Origin: Pelobates cultripes | Taxonomy: Eukaryota; Chordata; Amphibia; Anura; Pelobatidae | Length of the DNA: 64,000 bases | Direction of reading: 5' to 3' | Assembly: GCA_933207985.1 (NCBI GenBank) | Contig: OW240918.1 | Span: 25,523,430-25,587,429, forward strand | Part shown: positions 44,490 through 56,989 of the stretch, one piece after another | How positions within the stretch are numbered: the stretch's first letter is position 1 | Layout: every line of letters begins with the position of its first letter | The notes under the pieces: model-generated | The model's input: only the letters and a program-made list of their open reading frames with translations | Databases searched by the model: none | What the model was told of the DNA's origin: nothing | Translations under genes and position numbers: made by a program

Positions 44490-45205
44490 GAGGGGCCCTC
44501 CAAGGATAAGTTACATTCCACCACATCACTCGTTCCACCACATGTTTTCTTCAGCCTCCAAACTTGCTTCAGATGGTGTGCACATGAAGACATTTACTCT
44601 ATGGGTGGTGGGCATGCACCCTGGGTTCAAAATATTTGGCAGGTGAAACTCCACTCCAGATGTTTAGATAGTTCTTTCGGGTCATCTACTCCCTGACCCT
44701 ACATGTATTACCTAGATTATGAAGCTGTAAAACCATCTCAGGATGCTTACTAGTTGATAAATTGCATTTGTACATGGGTGCATTTGAACATTGCAAATGA
44801 TTGGATATTTCTTCTTCCCATTTAGACTATAAGAATGTCTCAGTAGTAAATGATTCATCTTATCAGTGTCTATCCATTATTCACTTATTTAAGCACAGAC
44901 CACCAGATGGTCACGGTTTGATTACTGAGTCTACCTGGTGAGTGATCTTTGTCAACCATTATTACGGTTCCTGCTTCTTCTAAGTGACCTCCCTTATTGT
45001 TTCTACTTGTTTCTCGGCCTCGGCTTTGCCTTTGACACCACTACTTCATAAGTCCCTGCTATGCTCCTGCTTGTGTATCAGACAGCAGCTATTACTCTTA
45101 TAGGTAGCCTCTGGTCTAACATGTAGATTTTTTGCTTCCGGGAGGTGTTTTGGCTGGCTGATTGGTACTATTGGCGAGAACAAACTGTGTGACATATTTT
45201 CTTTC
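44490..45205. other. No recognisable gene
   Basis: Unassigned sequence without motif-bearing frames. Confidence 0.45.
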
Positions 45206-45211
45206 TTTGTT

Positions 45212-45600
45212 TTGTTTTTAAATACATTTTTATTCATGAAAATTGCAGAAAGAACAAACAAAAGAACAAATAAAAAAAACAAAAAAACACAAAGCAAGCC
45301 ATAATAATTACACGTCAATAGCTAACACATCCAAATGGTAAAAAGATAAAAAAATACTTTTATTATAAGATAGCAAAAAGAAAAAAAAACTTAAATGCTC
45401 ACTCATAAAAAAACTAGGACAATTAAGACACACCAGGAAATAGATAAAAAAAAAAAAATACATTGAACAAGAAAGATAAAGGAAAGAGGATAAAAAAACG
45501 ACATAGTGATGGGAGCATAGATTAAGAATATTGAGTTCTGTCTGTGGTAGCAACTGCTCAGCTTTAATCCCTGATGGCATGTCCTTACCCTTGCCTATTA
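45212..45600 (-). mobile_element. Probable L1-type LINE 3' end
   Basis: On the minus strand an AATAAAAATG polyadenylation signal (about 45234-45225) is followed by an A-rich end at 45221-45205, and preceded by a T-rich region (45470-45250), as at the end of the first L1 copy. No coding part remains. Confidence 0.45.
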
Positions 45601-46239
45601 AGTAGATCCTTAACTAGATACCATGGTTATCTTAAAACTTTTTTTTGCTATTGTTTGTTGTGTTTTAGCATAATATATGCTTGAATCATGGTATGCATAT
45701 CATATAAATACATAAAGGAAAATGCTCTGGGTTACCCTTATTCTCTAAACGTGTTACTAATAATAGAATGACTGGTCAAAAAAAATCGAAATCCAAACTA
45801 TAAATATAGTACAATCCAAATATAGAGATAAAAAGTAAAAAAATTTAACATAAAAATAGATAAACCAGACTTATTATAAAATATTAGTCAAAGTCCAATG
45901 ATGAATCTTTGTAAATTCCTTAGTACAGGTAAGGCTAGTTTTACTCCATGAAAGTCCGATATATGCAAAGAGATAAAAAGAAAAAAATATATATATCAGT
46001 GGTATCCTACTTAATCCAAGCAGAGATTTGTAACTTAAAAATTACTTTGAGACATATCTAATAAAATAGAAGAAATTCCCAAAAATATGAAATATGAACA
46101 AAGACAATGTGCATCTTCATCTATGATGAATATCTAATACATTGAATGCATATGAAGTGCAGACCTTAGATCAATCTCTCGGCGTACCGAGTCAGCAGCG
46201 TGTTATTGCTACAAATCAAGGTTAGGCACATACTGGATG

Positions 46240-46435
46240 CTGGTTATTGTATAGTGTGACGCCAGTAGTTCCGCCCTAACCGTACCATACCATTTCCTAT
46301 GGCCCTACATCTGAAGGGGGACCAGGAATGGTGCGGTTTGGTTCGGTTGTATGGGCCACTTTCATAATGGAAACACTCAAAATAGCGTACCATACCGAAC
46401 AGACACGAACAGTACCGCTTAGTGGAAACGAGGCA
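46240..46435. repeat. Repeat with ACCGTACCATACC / GGTATGGTACG words
   Basis: Facing and direct copies of CCGTACCATACC, TGCGGTTTGGTTCGG, GCGTACCATACCGAAC and GTACCGC, ending CTTAGTGGAAACGAGG. This resembles short non-autonomous DNA elements seen in fish and frogs. No clear target duplication. The regions on either side (45600-46235, 46440-47745) show nothing I can assign. Confidence 0.45.
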
Positions 46436-47749
46436 ATTGTGGTCTAAAGGTGGTATATATATAAAATACTAGGGAATCAAAGGTTTTAGAGACCCTCCCC
46501 TATGCTTATCCTAAATAGTTCACAAATTAATTAATACTTTCCCAAGAGTGAAAAGTGTGTTCTTTTGTCTAATTATTGATCTGGGTCCAAATTTGTACTT
46601 TTTTGCAATGCTCCACATTTTTGAATGTATTTGTTTATGAAATATCAAATGCTCTCAATACAACTAGAAAACTTCTATATATAATGTATGTTACTGCACT
46701 ATGTATTGTATTGTAAATAGTACAACGTACTATTTATTGACACCACCTGTGGTCGTAAGTGCTGCATTCGTAAGTGAGTAAATGGGTAAGATTTTATATA
46801 TTGACATCCACTGTAATATTCACAACTGTAAATATTTCAATAACGGGGGAAGGAGTAAATGTCATACAATTTGCATATGCAGTAGAGGGAACATACAGTG
46901 GTTGTGGTAACTATATACACTATGTAAAAGGGGTATAATATATATGGATTAGGCTTGGATTGCCCTACTCCACAGACCTTACAATCAGAGTGCCACTGAC
47001 GAACTACCAATTAAAATCCTCATGTATTCATTATAACTAGCTCCTAGAAATAAAACGTTTCTAAATTCAGTTCTATCAATAATATCCCATTCACAGATGT
47101 CTGAGACTTCCTTGACAGTGGACAGGTCAATAGTAGAGAAGTAGCTTCTGGTACTAAGACACTTGAAGAATATACAGTATGTTAATAGCACCTGATCTAA
47201 GTACAATGTCAAATAAAAATAAAACATAATCATGAAATGATTGATGTGATTTGTGATGTGATTTGCATCACAGGTTAGAATGCTATTTAAATTTCCCTTG
47301 TTTACCTCTGGCAATATACAGTAAATTGTATTCTTAAATTATGATGTTAGATTAAGTTTCCGGCAACTTAATACATTGTAATGTAATATAATTGCTAAAT
47401 GCAAATTAGGCACTGTACAGAATTTCCACTGACTTGCTCATAAAGGCAAGCATTTTACATATTATTGTGAAGTGCGTGTTATTAAGAAGCAAATTAGAAT
47501 GGAGTTTAATTTGGTTGAGAGACATGATATTGTAGTTTTATAATGGTTCCATAACACTCATGCATCTTAGGGAGCTATTATCCTGCATTTGATACAGATC
47601 AAGTATTGTTAATGCAAATATACTTAACTGATCCCCTTATTCTTTTAAGTCAGATTTACAGCCTGCATTTTAAAAATACAGGCTTGTTTAAGAATCTTCT
47701 TTTTTTTTTTTAATATAGTGATAACTACATATCCTGTCTGTTCTTAAAC

Positions 47750-47890
47750 AAGCTTAATACGGCAACCTTCGGCACTCCAGCTGCTGTGGACTAACACCAT
47801 CCTCTGATGTTTTGTCAGCATTAGTGCTGCAAGAGCATGATGGGATATGTAGTCCACAAGATCTGGAGTGCAGAGGGTTGCCTGTCCCTG
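47750..47890. mobile_element. Short hAT-type foldback element
   Basis: About 140 bases: left CGGCAACCTTCGGCACTCCA then GTGGACTA, right TAGTCCAC then TCTGGAGTGCAGAGGGTTG and CCTGTCCCTG. A terminus with CAGGG / CCCTG and GGCAACCTT is that of a widespread vertebrate hAT-like miniature family. An 8-bp duplication is not preserved. Confidence 0.75.
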
Positions 47891-47894
47891 ACTC

Positions 47895-49795
47895 CTAGAG
47901 TATAGTAAGGATGAAGGACAGATGTGATGTAAATTACATCAGTTTTTTTGTTTATTGTTCCAGCCATGAGTATACAGCAACTGGTATTAAAATGCATTGC
48001 TGTGGAATCATCGAAATGCGATACAACTGTAAACATGACGTTTCGCATTTGGAGAGCAAATTATTGAATGCAGTAACTAAAGTGAACATTCAGAAGCCAA
48101 TGGGTTTGTAGCAGCGCAGAAGGAACCTGTTTGAACGTAATTCATTATTAATGGCTGAATATTATTGCTAAACAGTTCTGATCATTTCACAAGGAAGAGG
48201 TCAAGGTAGTGCAGCAATAGATTTAATCAAATAAACTCTCCATTTCTCTCCAAATAGCATTTTCCTCTGACTGGCTGTAAATTCATCAGATGGCTTGCCT
48301 GACAAAGCACAGGCGAGGTTAATCTGATATGACTGTTAAAACTTCTGTATTATGCCTATTGAATAAAGATTTTATTTTTTTTTAAATGGAGAAATTGATT
48401 ATAGACACCACACATTAATATTTGAATTAAATATAAAAAAAATTATTTATTCAAAATCGAAAAAAAAAAATTACTTTGTTTCAGTCTAATCATAGTCTAT
48501 TTTATCCAGTGAGTTTTCTAAATATTCTTATTTTTTCTAAATTATAATAAAAATTATCTTCATCATCATAGCATTTTATAGCTTATAGGTGCTGTGTAGG
48601 CAAATATGATAATATAAATTCAGTATGAAAAAGATGAATATTTAAAACGTTTAGCTTAATAAAAAAATATCCTTTTTTTATCTAGACAATTCAAATGATG
48701 GTATATGCGTAAAATAAGAAACAATTTGCTTACACTTTCATGTTAAATTAGATTTGAAATATGTCAAATACCAGATCTTCAGACTGCTTGTTAGGAAACT
48801 AGCAATCAATAGGCACACTTCAAATGGAAAATAATAATGAAACACAGCGGTATTTTGGTACTGCAGAGTAATAAGGCAAGTGTTAAATTATTAGAGAAAA
48901 TATTATTTAAAAAAAAAATATGAAACACTGCTGTTACAATGTTTAAAGAAAACAGCAATGCTTATTTTTTCAATGTAGTGGTAAAACATTAAAGGGAAGC
49001 CATTATTGGTGGCATCACATAATGGCTCAACAGTTTGTTGGATAAAAGTGACTTCAAAGTCTTGGACTCCCATCAGATTCTATGTCTTTCCTGGATCCAG
49101 TGAGTAATCCACCATTCTATCAGTGGAATGTCTACAGAATCAGACCATTTGTACCCAGAGTGGATCAATACTTACCTCGTAATGTAGATTATCTGATCTT
49201 ATACTCCAGCTGTGATTTGTGTCTTTCATCATTATAATTTTTCAGCTGACATGCAGGAGGTATTTTATTTCCTGTGCACCCATACCCTTTAGCAGTTGTC
49301 TCTAAACTTATGTCCATTGGTACACACCCTCCTCCCACCCCACACACTTACACTTTAGTACCCCACACACACACACCTCACTGTTAAGATATATTTTGTT
49401 ATATTTGCTAACAAAAAGCAGAGGTGTACTCTAGCCTCTCAAGAGACATTCTCAATTCTGTGTCTATTCTCCCATGCTCCTATTAAGATTTGCCCATTTA
49501 AGGTACAGCTGTGCTTTTATCATATGCATACTGCTTTTATACCCTTAAAAACGGAACATTCCTCTGATATGTGAGGCTATTCTTTAGTACTGATTTCCCT
49601 ATGTATTACAGTTACCTAAATACTATAAATGTACCCATATGTTTTAATACAGTATATTTAGGAATATATCACGTTGTTTATGCAACCTTGCCCCACAATT
49701 GATTCCCACAGCCTTGATAAAAATAAATATGCATATTCAATCAGATCTTACAGCACAGTGTGTTTACTTTAGAACTACTGATTGGTTTAATTGAA
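47895..49795. other. No recognisable gene
   Basis: Mostly single-copy in appearance. Includes a CA-rich stretch at 49321-49380 and T or A runs near 48370 and 48460. Confidence 0.45.
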
Positions 49796-49801
49796 CTTTA
49801 A

Positions 49802-50318
49802 AGGAACACTATAGAGTCAGGAACACAAACCCATTTGGGTGGTTTGCCCCCCTTAGAAAATGTTAATACTCACCTTATTTCCAGCACCGTATGGGTCCGC
49901 TGATGCTGGCCCCACCCCGATCTGCCTCCTTGCTGACATCACCAGTATTTACGATTTTTATAAATTTTGCTGAAATCAGCAAGGAGGCGGGTTGGGGGCA
50001 TTGCTAAACACTGTTTTGGGCAATCAGCAGCTCCTCATAGAGATGCATTGAATCAATGCATCTCTATGAGAAAACTTTAGCGTCTTCATGCAGAGTGGGG
50101 AGACACTGAACGGCAGTGCTGCCTACTGTGCAGCACTGCCCCAGGAAGCACCTTCAAGGGCCATATGAGGAGTGGCCACTTGGAGGTGTCCCTAGGGGAC
50201 AATGTTAACACGGCCTTTCCCTGAGGCAGTGTTTGCATGAAAATGCCTGAAGACAATGATTATACTCACCAGAACAACTACATTAAGCTGTAGTTGTTCT
50301 GGTGACTATAGTGTCCCT
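49802..50318 (+). mobile_element. TTAA-flanked AGGGACACTATAG family, full 517-bp copy
   Basis: TTAA at 49798-49801 and 50319-50322. The ends AGGAACACTATAG and CTATAGTGTCCCT are exact inverses except for one base. The interior has a perfect palindrome, AGAGATGCATT..AATGCATCTCT (50039-50065), and a right subterminal hairpin (CCAGAACAACTAC / GTAGTTGTTCTGG). No transposase. TTAA duplication suggests mobilisation by a piggyBac-type transposase (inference). Confidence 0.85.
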
Positions 50319-50500
50319 TTAATCACACACAGGAGACTGCAGTCTCACTGATCAATTCTCTGCTGTTTATGAGTTAAAGCACTTTTTTTTTGTTTATACT
50401 CCCCTAGATACACCTCCTAAAGGTGTGACTCATAAAGTTTCTTATAGTTCTTATAGCACACTGTGTTTACTTGAGAAGTTCATCTTTCTTGATCTGTTAA

Positions 50501-51021
50501 AGGGACACTATGAGCACCAAAACAACATTAGCTTACTTTAGTGGATCTTGGTGTATAGCTCATGCCATTGTAATCTAACTGCTCAGTTATTTTCCATTTA
50601 GTGATTAAATCACTTTGTTTATACAACCCTAGTCCCACCTGGCCTGCATGTGACACTACACGTTTCCTGTTAAGAAAGATATAATGCTTAAACTCCCTTT
50701 ATTGTACAGCCTGTTTAATTTGGGATTTCTTATATCCTACTTTGTGAATAGCTAGTAGGAGCCTCATGTGTGTAATTCAAGTTCAATAAACAGAGCAGGA
50801 GATACAAACTTCTAAAGCAATCACAATGTGCTGTCACAGCTGATTGAAAATGAAAATTTTGTTTCATGTAGGCTATGTGAGTCACAGTCAGGGTTACATA
50901 AACAGTAACACACGTGGTCTAGGTCTTAAATGGCAGATAATTGAGCAGTGAGTCTGTGGGGGCATTATCTAAATAACAAAACTGCTTTTTTTAAGCTAAA
51001 GTTGGTATTTAGAGTATCCCT
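50501..51021 (+). mobile_element. TTAA-type AGGGACACTATGAG family, 521-bp copy
   Basis: TTAA at 50497-50500; left end AGGGACACTATGAGCACC, right end TTAGAGTATCCCT followed by TTAG (changed TTAA). The interior differs from the 49.8-kb copy and matches the fragment at 51.9-52.1 kb (GTGAGTCA, GTAACA, AGCAGTGAG..TG words), so it belongs to a second subfamily. Confidence 0.75.
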
Positions 51022-51046
51022 TTAGTTGCATTTTAGACACACACAC

Positions 51047-51865
51047 TGTGACAGGACAAACCACAGCACTTCTGCCCACAGGCACCGTGGTTTGACTGGG
51101 GCCCTGGAACCGCTCTCTCTTGGAGCCGAATGGGGAATTCGCTCAAGACACCCCAAGGCACTGGACGACATTCAGTCCTGGGAGCTCTAGTCCTTACAAA
51201 GACTTTCCCCATTGAATCCTCCACACTGGAACAGTGATTAAAGAGTAGCACTTTCTCGTCCCAATAACCAGACGACACATAGTTCTGCGAGTACTAGCTG
51301 GAATGCTTTAATGGCAGCCACAACTGGCCTTATATGCATCTACCCATGCAAGGGGCACTCCCCCATGGACCTGAGAGTAAACCACAGTAAAAACAAATAC
51401 ACAATTATATTGGTTCTCAGGTCCAGGACACTCCCATACAAAATCAAATAATCCCTCCTTTGTGCCTGGGAGATAATTGGATCAGGAACTGTACTAATCT
51501 AATCTAATTATCTCCAAGCACAGATAAAACATACTTTTTCCAAAACACCCCAAAAGTACCCTAAAAATACATAAAACCCCCTAAAAGTTACATCCCCCAT
51601 ATCCCCAATCTGGGTGACCAACATATCCAAAAATCACCCAGATCAGTTCAGGGGTTCAGGCTTTTCATGGAAGTTATAATTTTGACCGACCGTGCACATG
51701 GTCCTATGCCCAAAACAGTTCCATGAAATCAGTGCTAATGGTTGGTCAAGTTTGGAGTCTTTTACAGGTTTTCCTGCAGGGCCCATGGTCTGTGGGCAGA
51801 AGGCTGACAAGCAGGCTCCTCCAGGAGCTTGTGGCAAACTCACTTGGACTGTGGAGTTTGTCACA
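51047..51865 (-). mobile_element. Solo LTR, 819 bp
   Basis: Starts TGTGACAGG and ends TTTGTCACA, flanked by CACAC (51042-51046 and 51866-51870), although both flanks lie in CA-rich sequence, so that duplication is weak evidence. On the minus strand it aligns over most of its length with the LTR at 60693-61943: CAGCCTTCT, TGGAACTGTTTTGGGCAT, CTGATCTGGGTGATTTT, ACTCTCAGGTCCA, a TATA box in GCATATAAGGCCAGTTG (51338-51322) and CCATTAAAG just after it. No internal coding region. Confidence 0.85.
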
Positions 51866-51939
51866 CACACACATACATACACCCTATTAGAGCAGAATAT
51901 ATATTATACCTTAAACACGTGGTGCAATAAGGGAAGCTG

Positions 51940-52092
51940 TGTGAGTCAAAGTCAGAGAAGACATAGTTTGCTGCATAAACAAACTTATGTAACTCCTACA
52001 TTGCAAATTTTAGCAGTGAGAATGTAAGGGCAAGATCTATACATCAAAACCACTCCATTAAACTAAAGCTGTTATTTGCTTGGAGTGTACAT
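51940..52092 (+). mobile_element. TTAA-type family, right half of the 50.5-kb subfamily
   Basis: Shares GTGAGTCA..GTCAG, ACATAAACA, AGCAGTGAG and the end GCTTGGAGTGTACAT followed by TTAA (52093-52096) with the copy at 50501-51021. The left half is missing. Confidence 0.65.
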
Positions 52093-52096
52093 TTAA

Positions 52097-55047
52097 TACA
52101 ATTATATCACAGGCACACGTTTCCCATATATCTTCATCTTCTGTCCATGGAAATAGACTCCATTACAGGTATAGCATCCTTAACAAGTCCTGGTGTAACT
52201 AGAAAATACTAATAAAAAAAGTCTGCAAGCAAAAAACTAACAAATTAGTTTTCGTACAAAAATGCAAAATGCTCCATTGAAGTTCAAAGATCTTCTAATC
52301 CCTGTGACACAGCTATATTATTGCCTATTTGTTTCACACTGTTACACTCTTTTCATTGACTAATGTTGGGAGCTCAGGTAAACAAAAGGTATCTGACCAT
52401 GAGGTAACTGAGTGGTTGATGAACGACCAATGTGCTATATCTGCCCAAGCGGGCTATTTCAACTCACGTGACGTGCAAATCAGTTGCAAATCGAGTGCAG
52501 ATCGTCCTTTAGAAAACAGGCCATGTCGCTAGCCAATTAGGTTCTTACTGTCAGGGAGTGTGAAACTAAACTTTTAAACAGTATTCCCCAATTACTAGTC
52601 ACTTTAACCCATTCGGAGGTACAGAGCAAATTGTTTTTTTTTTTATTATATTCAAAAAAATTAGTCTTATCTTAGAGCAAGAACAATTAATCATAGTTCT
52701 TCAGTATTTAAATAGCAATCAAAAGTTCAGCTTAAATTATTAGACAATCCTAAGCATCGATGGTTGTAGGAAATATATTATTAGCCCATGGCACTGAAAG
52801 GGTTAATACTAGTATATCATTTTCTTCATTGTGCGGAATGCATTAAGCTCTGACACAGAGTATTGAAACTTATCTATATAGCACTAGGCAAGGTTGTGCT
52901 ATTTGACACTGAGGTTAGTAGACGGCTTGTTATTCTTAACCTGCACTCACGAGTCCAATAAAAAAGATTAACTCCACTAGTTATACAGTGTTAAGCAGTA
53001 AAATGCCTATCTAGGTGGCTAAATTAAACGTGGATGTCATCTTATGATCGATAGGTAAATGAAAGCAGAGCACCTTTCCTTTTTAAAATGGAGAATGTTT
53101 TCACAATGTTTTTTTTTAATGTTCTAGTCTCACTAAGTACGTTTGTCAAATCTTAGACACCACATTTTACATGGAGACTCTTTCTAAAAAAGCAAAATGT
53201 AACTGTCTAATTAGGAGATGTATGATTGGTTAGTTCATGGACTCTCTGACAGTTATGACAAATACACATATTGCTATAGTCTTAACCTCAGTTCGTAGTT
53301 TGCAACACAAAGATGGTATTTTCAAAAATGTGCAGAGCAGTCTGATACAATGCTTCACCTTGTCTACTGCTATTCCATTTAATTTTTTATTAACTGCTTG
53401 AACATATGCCATTCTAGAAGAGGCTAATAGTTACAAAATGTCAGCAGAAACATTTAAACTGCTAAAATGTAAATGATTTTATAAATTTGTAATGAAAGGT
53501 AATTGTCATGTACGAAAAGTAACAGAAAAACAGATATGGGTAAATGTGAGAATGGCAGAAATCTTTTTACTTGGGAGAAGGTACAAATTTGTAAGTATAT
53601 TTTAATGAACACTGTAAGTACAATTTAAACAACATTAGATGCATAAGTAGAAATGTGAATTATACAATATTTTATTTTTAAACATTAGTAAAGTTCATAA
53701 TCAAAGTTCATAATAATGAACATTCCTTGTAAATCTTTAATGAGAAAATTCAGCAAACAGTGGGGAATATCTCCGTAAATCCATCAAAACAGATAATTTA
53801 GGTAAAATACTGTTTTTCTCTAAACAGAGCATAGTAAAATAAAATGTAAATAATAAAAATCATGTATTTTGTGCTTAGAAAACTAATTATTTTATTTCAA
53901 ATAAATGAAGGGAAAAAAAATAATAAAAGGACTTTAACACCCTTTACTGTTCTGTCTGCAAAAACAAAATCAGCAGTACAGTAGTTAAATTGTCAGAAAT
54001 GAGGAATATTACAGCAAATATCTGAAATGTTATGATATTTTTTGACCACCAAACATAAAATAAGATCCACCTTCCAGTAAGGTTTGCGGCAACCATCTTT
54101 AAATGCTTGAGCTGTTCTGCGCGGCCATGACAAGATTTGCAATTCGCTACGTTTATTTACACACCATCACCCCAACTAGACATCAGATTGAAGTGGCATG
54201 GTCACAGCTCACCCCAGGGTAGTTACTGTCTAAGTTGATCCAATTTTTTTATGCTCTGCAATTGAACTGTAGTCATTTTATACAGGATGTATGCACAGTA
54301 CTGCCTGTCACACACACACACACAAAAAAAAATTAACAGACGCTTGTCAGTGCACGTTTACAATTTATACTACAACAAACAATGGATAGATATTCCTGCT
54401 TATTAGACGCCAGTGGATGCCTGCATTCATGCACAGACAGGGGAGAAAAAAAACATTTTAGATTTTTTTTTTTTTGCTGCTTAACACAAGTAGCAAGTTA
54501 CACTATCAGAGCAATGCATTTTCTGTCTTAACAGAACACTGCCGTAGAACATCTATAATTGTATAATGTACAAAATTTGTCATGTGGAAGCCAGGACATT
54601 TATAACATAGATGAGCATGTAATATGATCATAATAATGTCATGGATGTTGTATGATGTAGAAGGCTGGATCTATTACTGAATTTATTATCAACCTTTATT
54701 TATTATTTGTCACTAATACCCCTGTGATAGAATACCAGTAGCAATAATTTAAAGCATAATAATACATAGATCTGCAAAGCAATACCCAGTGACACTGGCT
54801 AATCTGCCTTTGCTCAAACAGTTAAATGATGGGTTAAGTGGCAAGCAATGTACCACGTCTGCATCTTAACCCATTTTCTTCTAGATATGTTGTTTTAAAC
54901 AAAGAAGACAAGTTAGGTCAATTCTTTTACTTAATGGAGCTATATTAACAAGCTATATTAACCCTTTCAACACAATTTCTTCTATTGTTAGCTATATTTG
55001 AAATCAGAACAGACCTTGAACAAAAAAAATGCTCTGCTAATGAAATC

Positions 55048-55048
<1 letters not shown>
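52097..55048. other. No recognisable gene; repeat-poor
   Basis: No LINE, LTR or miniature element that I can recognise, apart from simple A/T and CA runs (54308-54331). Frames are all under 70 codons. Confidence 0.45.
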
Positions 55049-55089
<41 letters not shown>

Positions 55090-55111
55090 ACTCTATCTAT
55101 CTATCTATCTA

Positions 55112-55150
<39 letters not shown>

Positions 55151-55183
55151 GTCTGTCTGTCTATCACTCTATCTATCTATCTA

Positions 55184-55222
<39 letters not shown>

Positions 55223-55232
55223 ATCTATCTAC
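55049..55232 (+). repeat. CTAT/CTGT microsatellite
   Basis: Long tetranucleotide repeat with alternating CTAT and CTGT blocks. It creates two overlapping Ser-Ile-Tyr-Leu-type frames that are artefacts. Confidence 0.97.
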
Positions 55233-55234
55233 AT

Positions 55235-56900
55235 ATCTATTTCTATTATATACATAGAAGCCTAAGGGACATTTTAAATGCAGAAGAAGACAGGAGGAAA
55301 TCTGAAGCCTAGTTAAATAAATTGTTCATTTCTCCTCTCGTCTTCCAAGCACCAAAATCTGCATGTGGTCATTAATTATAAAGAGACCATTTTAGCACCA
55401 TATTTTCATTCAATACGATGCCCTGGTATATATCAAATAAGCCCCATAATTAAAACAGAAGGACTACGGTGACAATTAAAATTACAATCTATATGGGGAA
55501 AGAAAGTACAATTCTGCAATTTTTCACCCTGTCACTGTCAGCGGTTTGCGAAATGCTAGTCACGTCTCCTCGAAAAGCAGCCTAAATTCTTTTTCACCAA
55601 TGCAACCTCAAAAGCATTATCAGCACCTAAGCAAAAGTCTATGCAAGTATAATTTAATACCAAGCCACGGTTTGCAAGTAATAGCGTATAAAGTGATATT
55701 TAAGTGGTGTTTTAAGCACACTTCTGATGGTGACTGCTGCTTTTTACTGGTAAATGCTTTTTCCTTTGAGTAGTGATTATGAATCCTGGGTGAAGAGGTC
55801 TTGTGTGCAGGTCTGCCTGTAAGCCTTACTTCTAACTGCCAATCTTTACTTTATAGTGAAGAAAAAGCCACATAGCACCTTGTTCTTTTTCTTGTATGCT
55901 GTCATCTCCTGAGTCTGATAACTGCAAAATTATTTTCACATAACACTTTTCTGCTTCTCCTCTTAAACCTTGAGACCTATATATTGTGCATGTCCTCACA
56001 CCCTTGGCAACCATCATGCTGGAAGCTACTTCTTATGAACCACCACAGTTATCTTGGTAAATATCTGCATTAATGGAACACAGAGCTTTTTCCGAGCAAT
56101 AAGCACTTGCTCCACTCTCTTGTCTATAAAAGTCAAAAACAGTGAATTATTGCTGTTGAGACTGGGTCCTTTCTTTATCATAACATTAAACTGAGCACTC
56201 ATATATGAAGCATGCAAGGGAGATTAGGATTCTTTTGTATAATAAACCCGTGACATGGTCATTTTTCCCACTTTTGCATTATGTGGACACATTCATGCAT
56301 GATGTTTTTTGAATTCTTATTATACGCGGGGTCAATGGGTCGAAAGTCAGAAACTACTGTTAATTTCACGGGGTTAAGGGAAAGTAAATTCAGAAAGAAT
56401 ACAGATCACTTAGCACAGAAAGACTGCTTTTCTGAAGTTTAGCCTTACATTCGTTAACTATATCGTTCAGCTGAAGAACCGCTAAAACTGCCATGACATT
56501 CTCGAACCTAGTAGAATGTCTTAGCATGCTTTAGAAAATCGGATGTTCGGCTTTACTTACTAACTTACCGTTAATATCCATAGTTTTGAGTAAGCACTCG
56601 GCAATTATCACTATGCAAGCTAACATGAACCTCAAGCAACATTTCCTTGTTCTTTGGGACAGTCTCTTTTTACTTTATACTTTACTTTTCAACCTATACG
56701 ACATCATTTAGTGGCAGTAATTTATATGATAGCATAATTAGCACCTTGCGTGGGTTTTTTTCAATAAAAAGAGCTGTTCAGATATTATTCCAACACTCGT
56801 ATAATGGCCTAAATTTTGAAAGTCCGTAGTCAATTCGTACGATTTTGTTGTTTGGTGAATAAACTCTGTAATATATTTATTAAAAGATACATACCATTCA
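55235..56900. other. No recognisable gene; repeat-poor
   Basis: Fairly even base composition and no repeat that I can recognise. A candidate for conserved non-coding sequence, but conservation cannot be seen from one genome. Confidence 0.4.
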
Positions 56901-56905
56901 AGCAC

Positions 56906-56985
56906 TTAACCCCTTAAGGACACATGACATGTGTGACATGTCAGGATTCCCTTTTATTCCAGAAGTTTGGTCCTTAAGGGGTTAA
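56906..56985. mobile_element. 72-bp TTAA-flanked miniature element, copy 2
   Basis: Element 56910-56981 between TTAA at 56906-56909 and 56982-56985. The ends CCCCTTAAGGAC and GTCCTTAAGGGG are perfect inverses over 12 bases. The interior has the GACATGTGTGACATGTC palindrome and CCCTTTTATTCCAGAAGTTT. Same length as the copies at 12.8 and 63.6 kb, in the opposite orientation to the first. Confidence 0.92.
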
Positions 56986-56989
56986 ACAA

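Noticed and set aside
51042..51870. CACAC as proof of target duplication for the 51-kb LTR
   Set aside because: Both flanks are CA-rich, so the match could be chance. I kept the LTR call on its ends and on its alignment with the 61-kb LTR.
54985..55312. Two frames of Ser-Ile-Tyr-Leu repeats
   Set aside because: Direct products of the CTAT/CTGT microsatellite.
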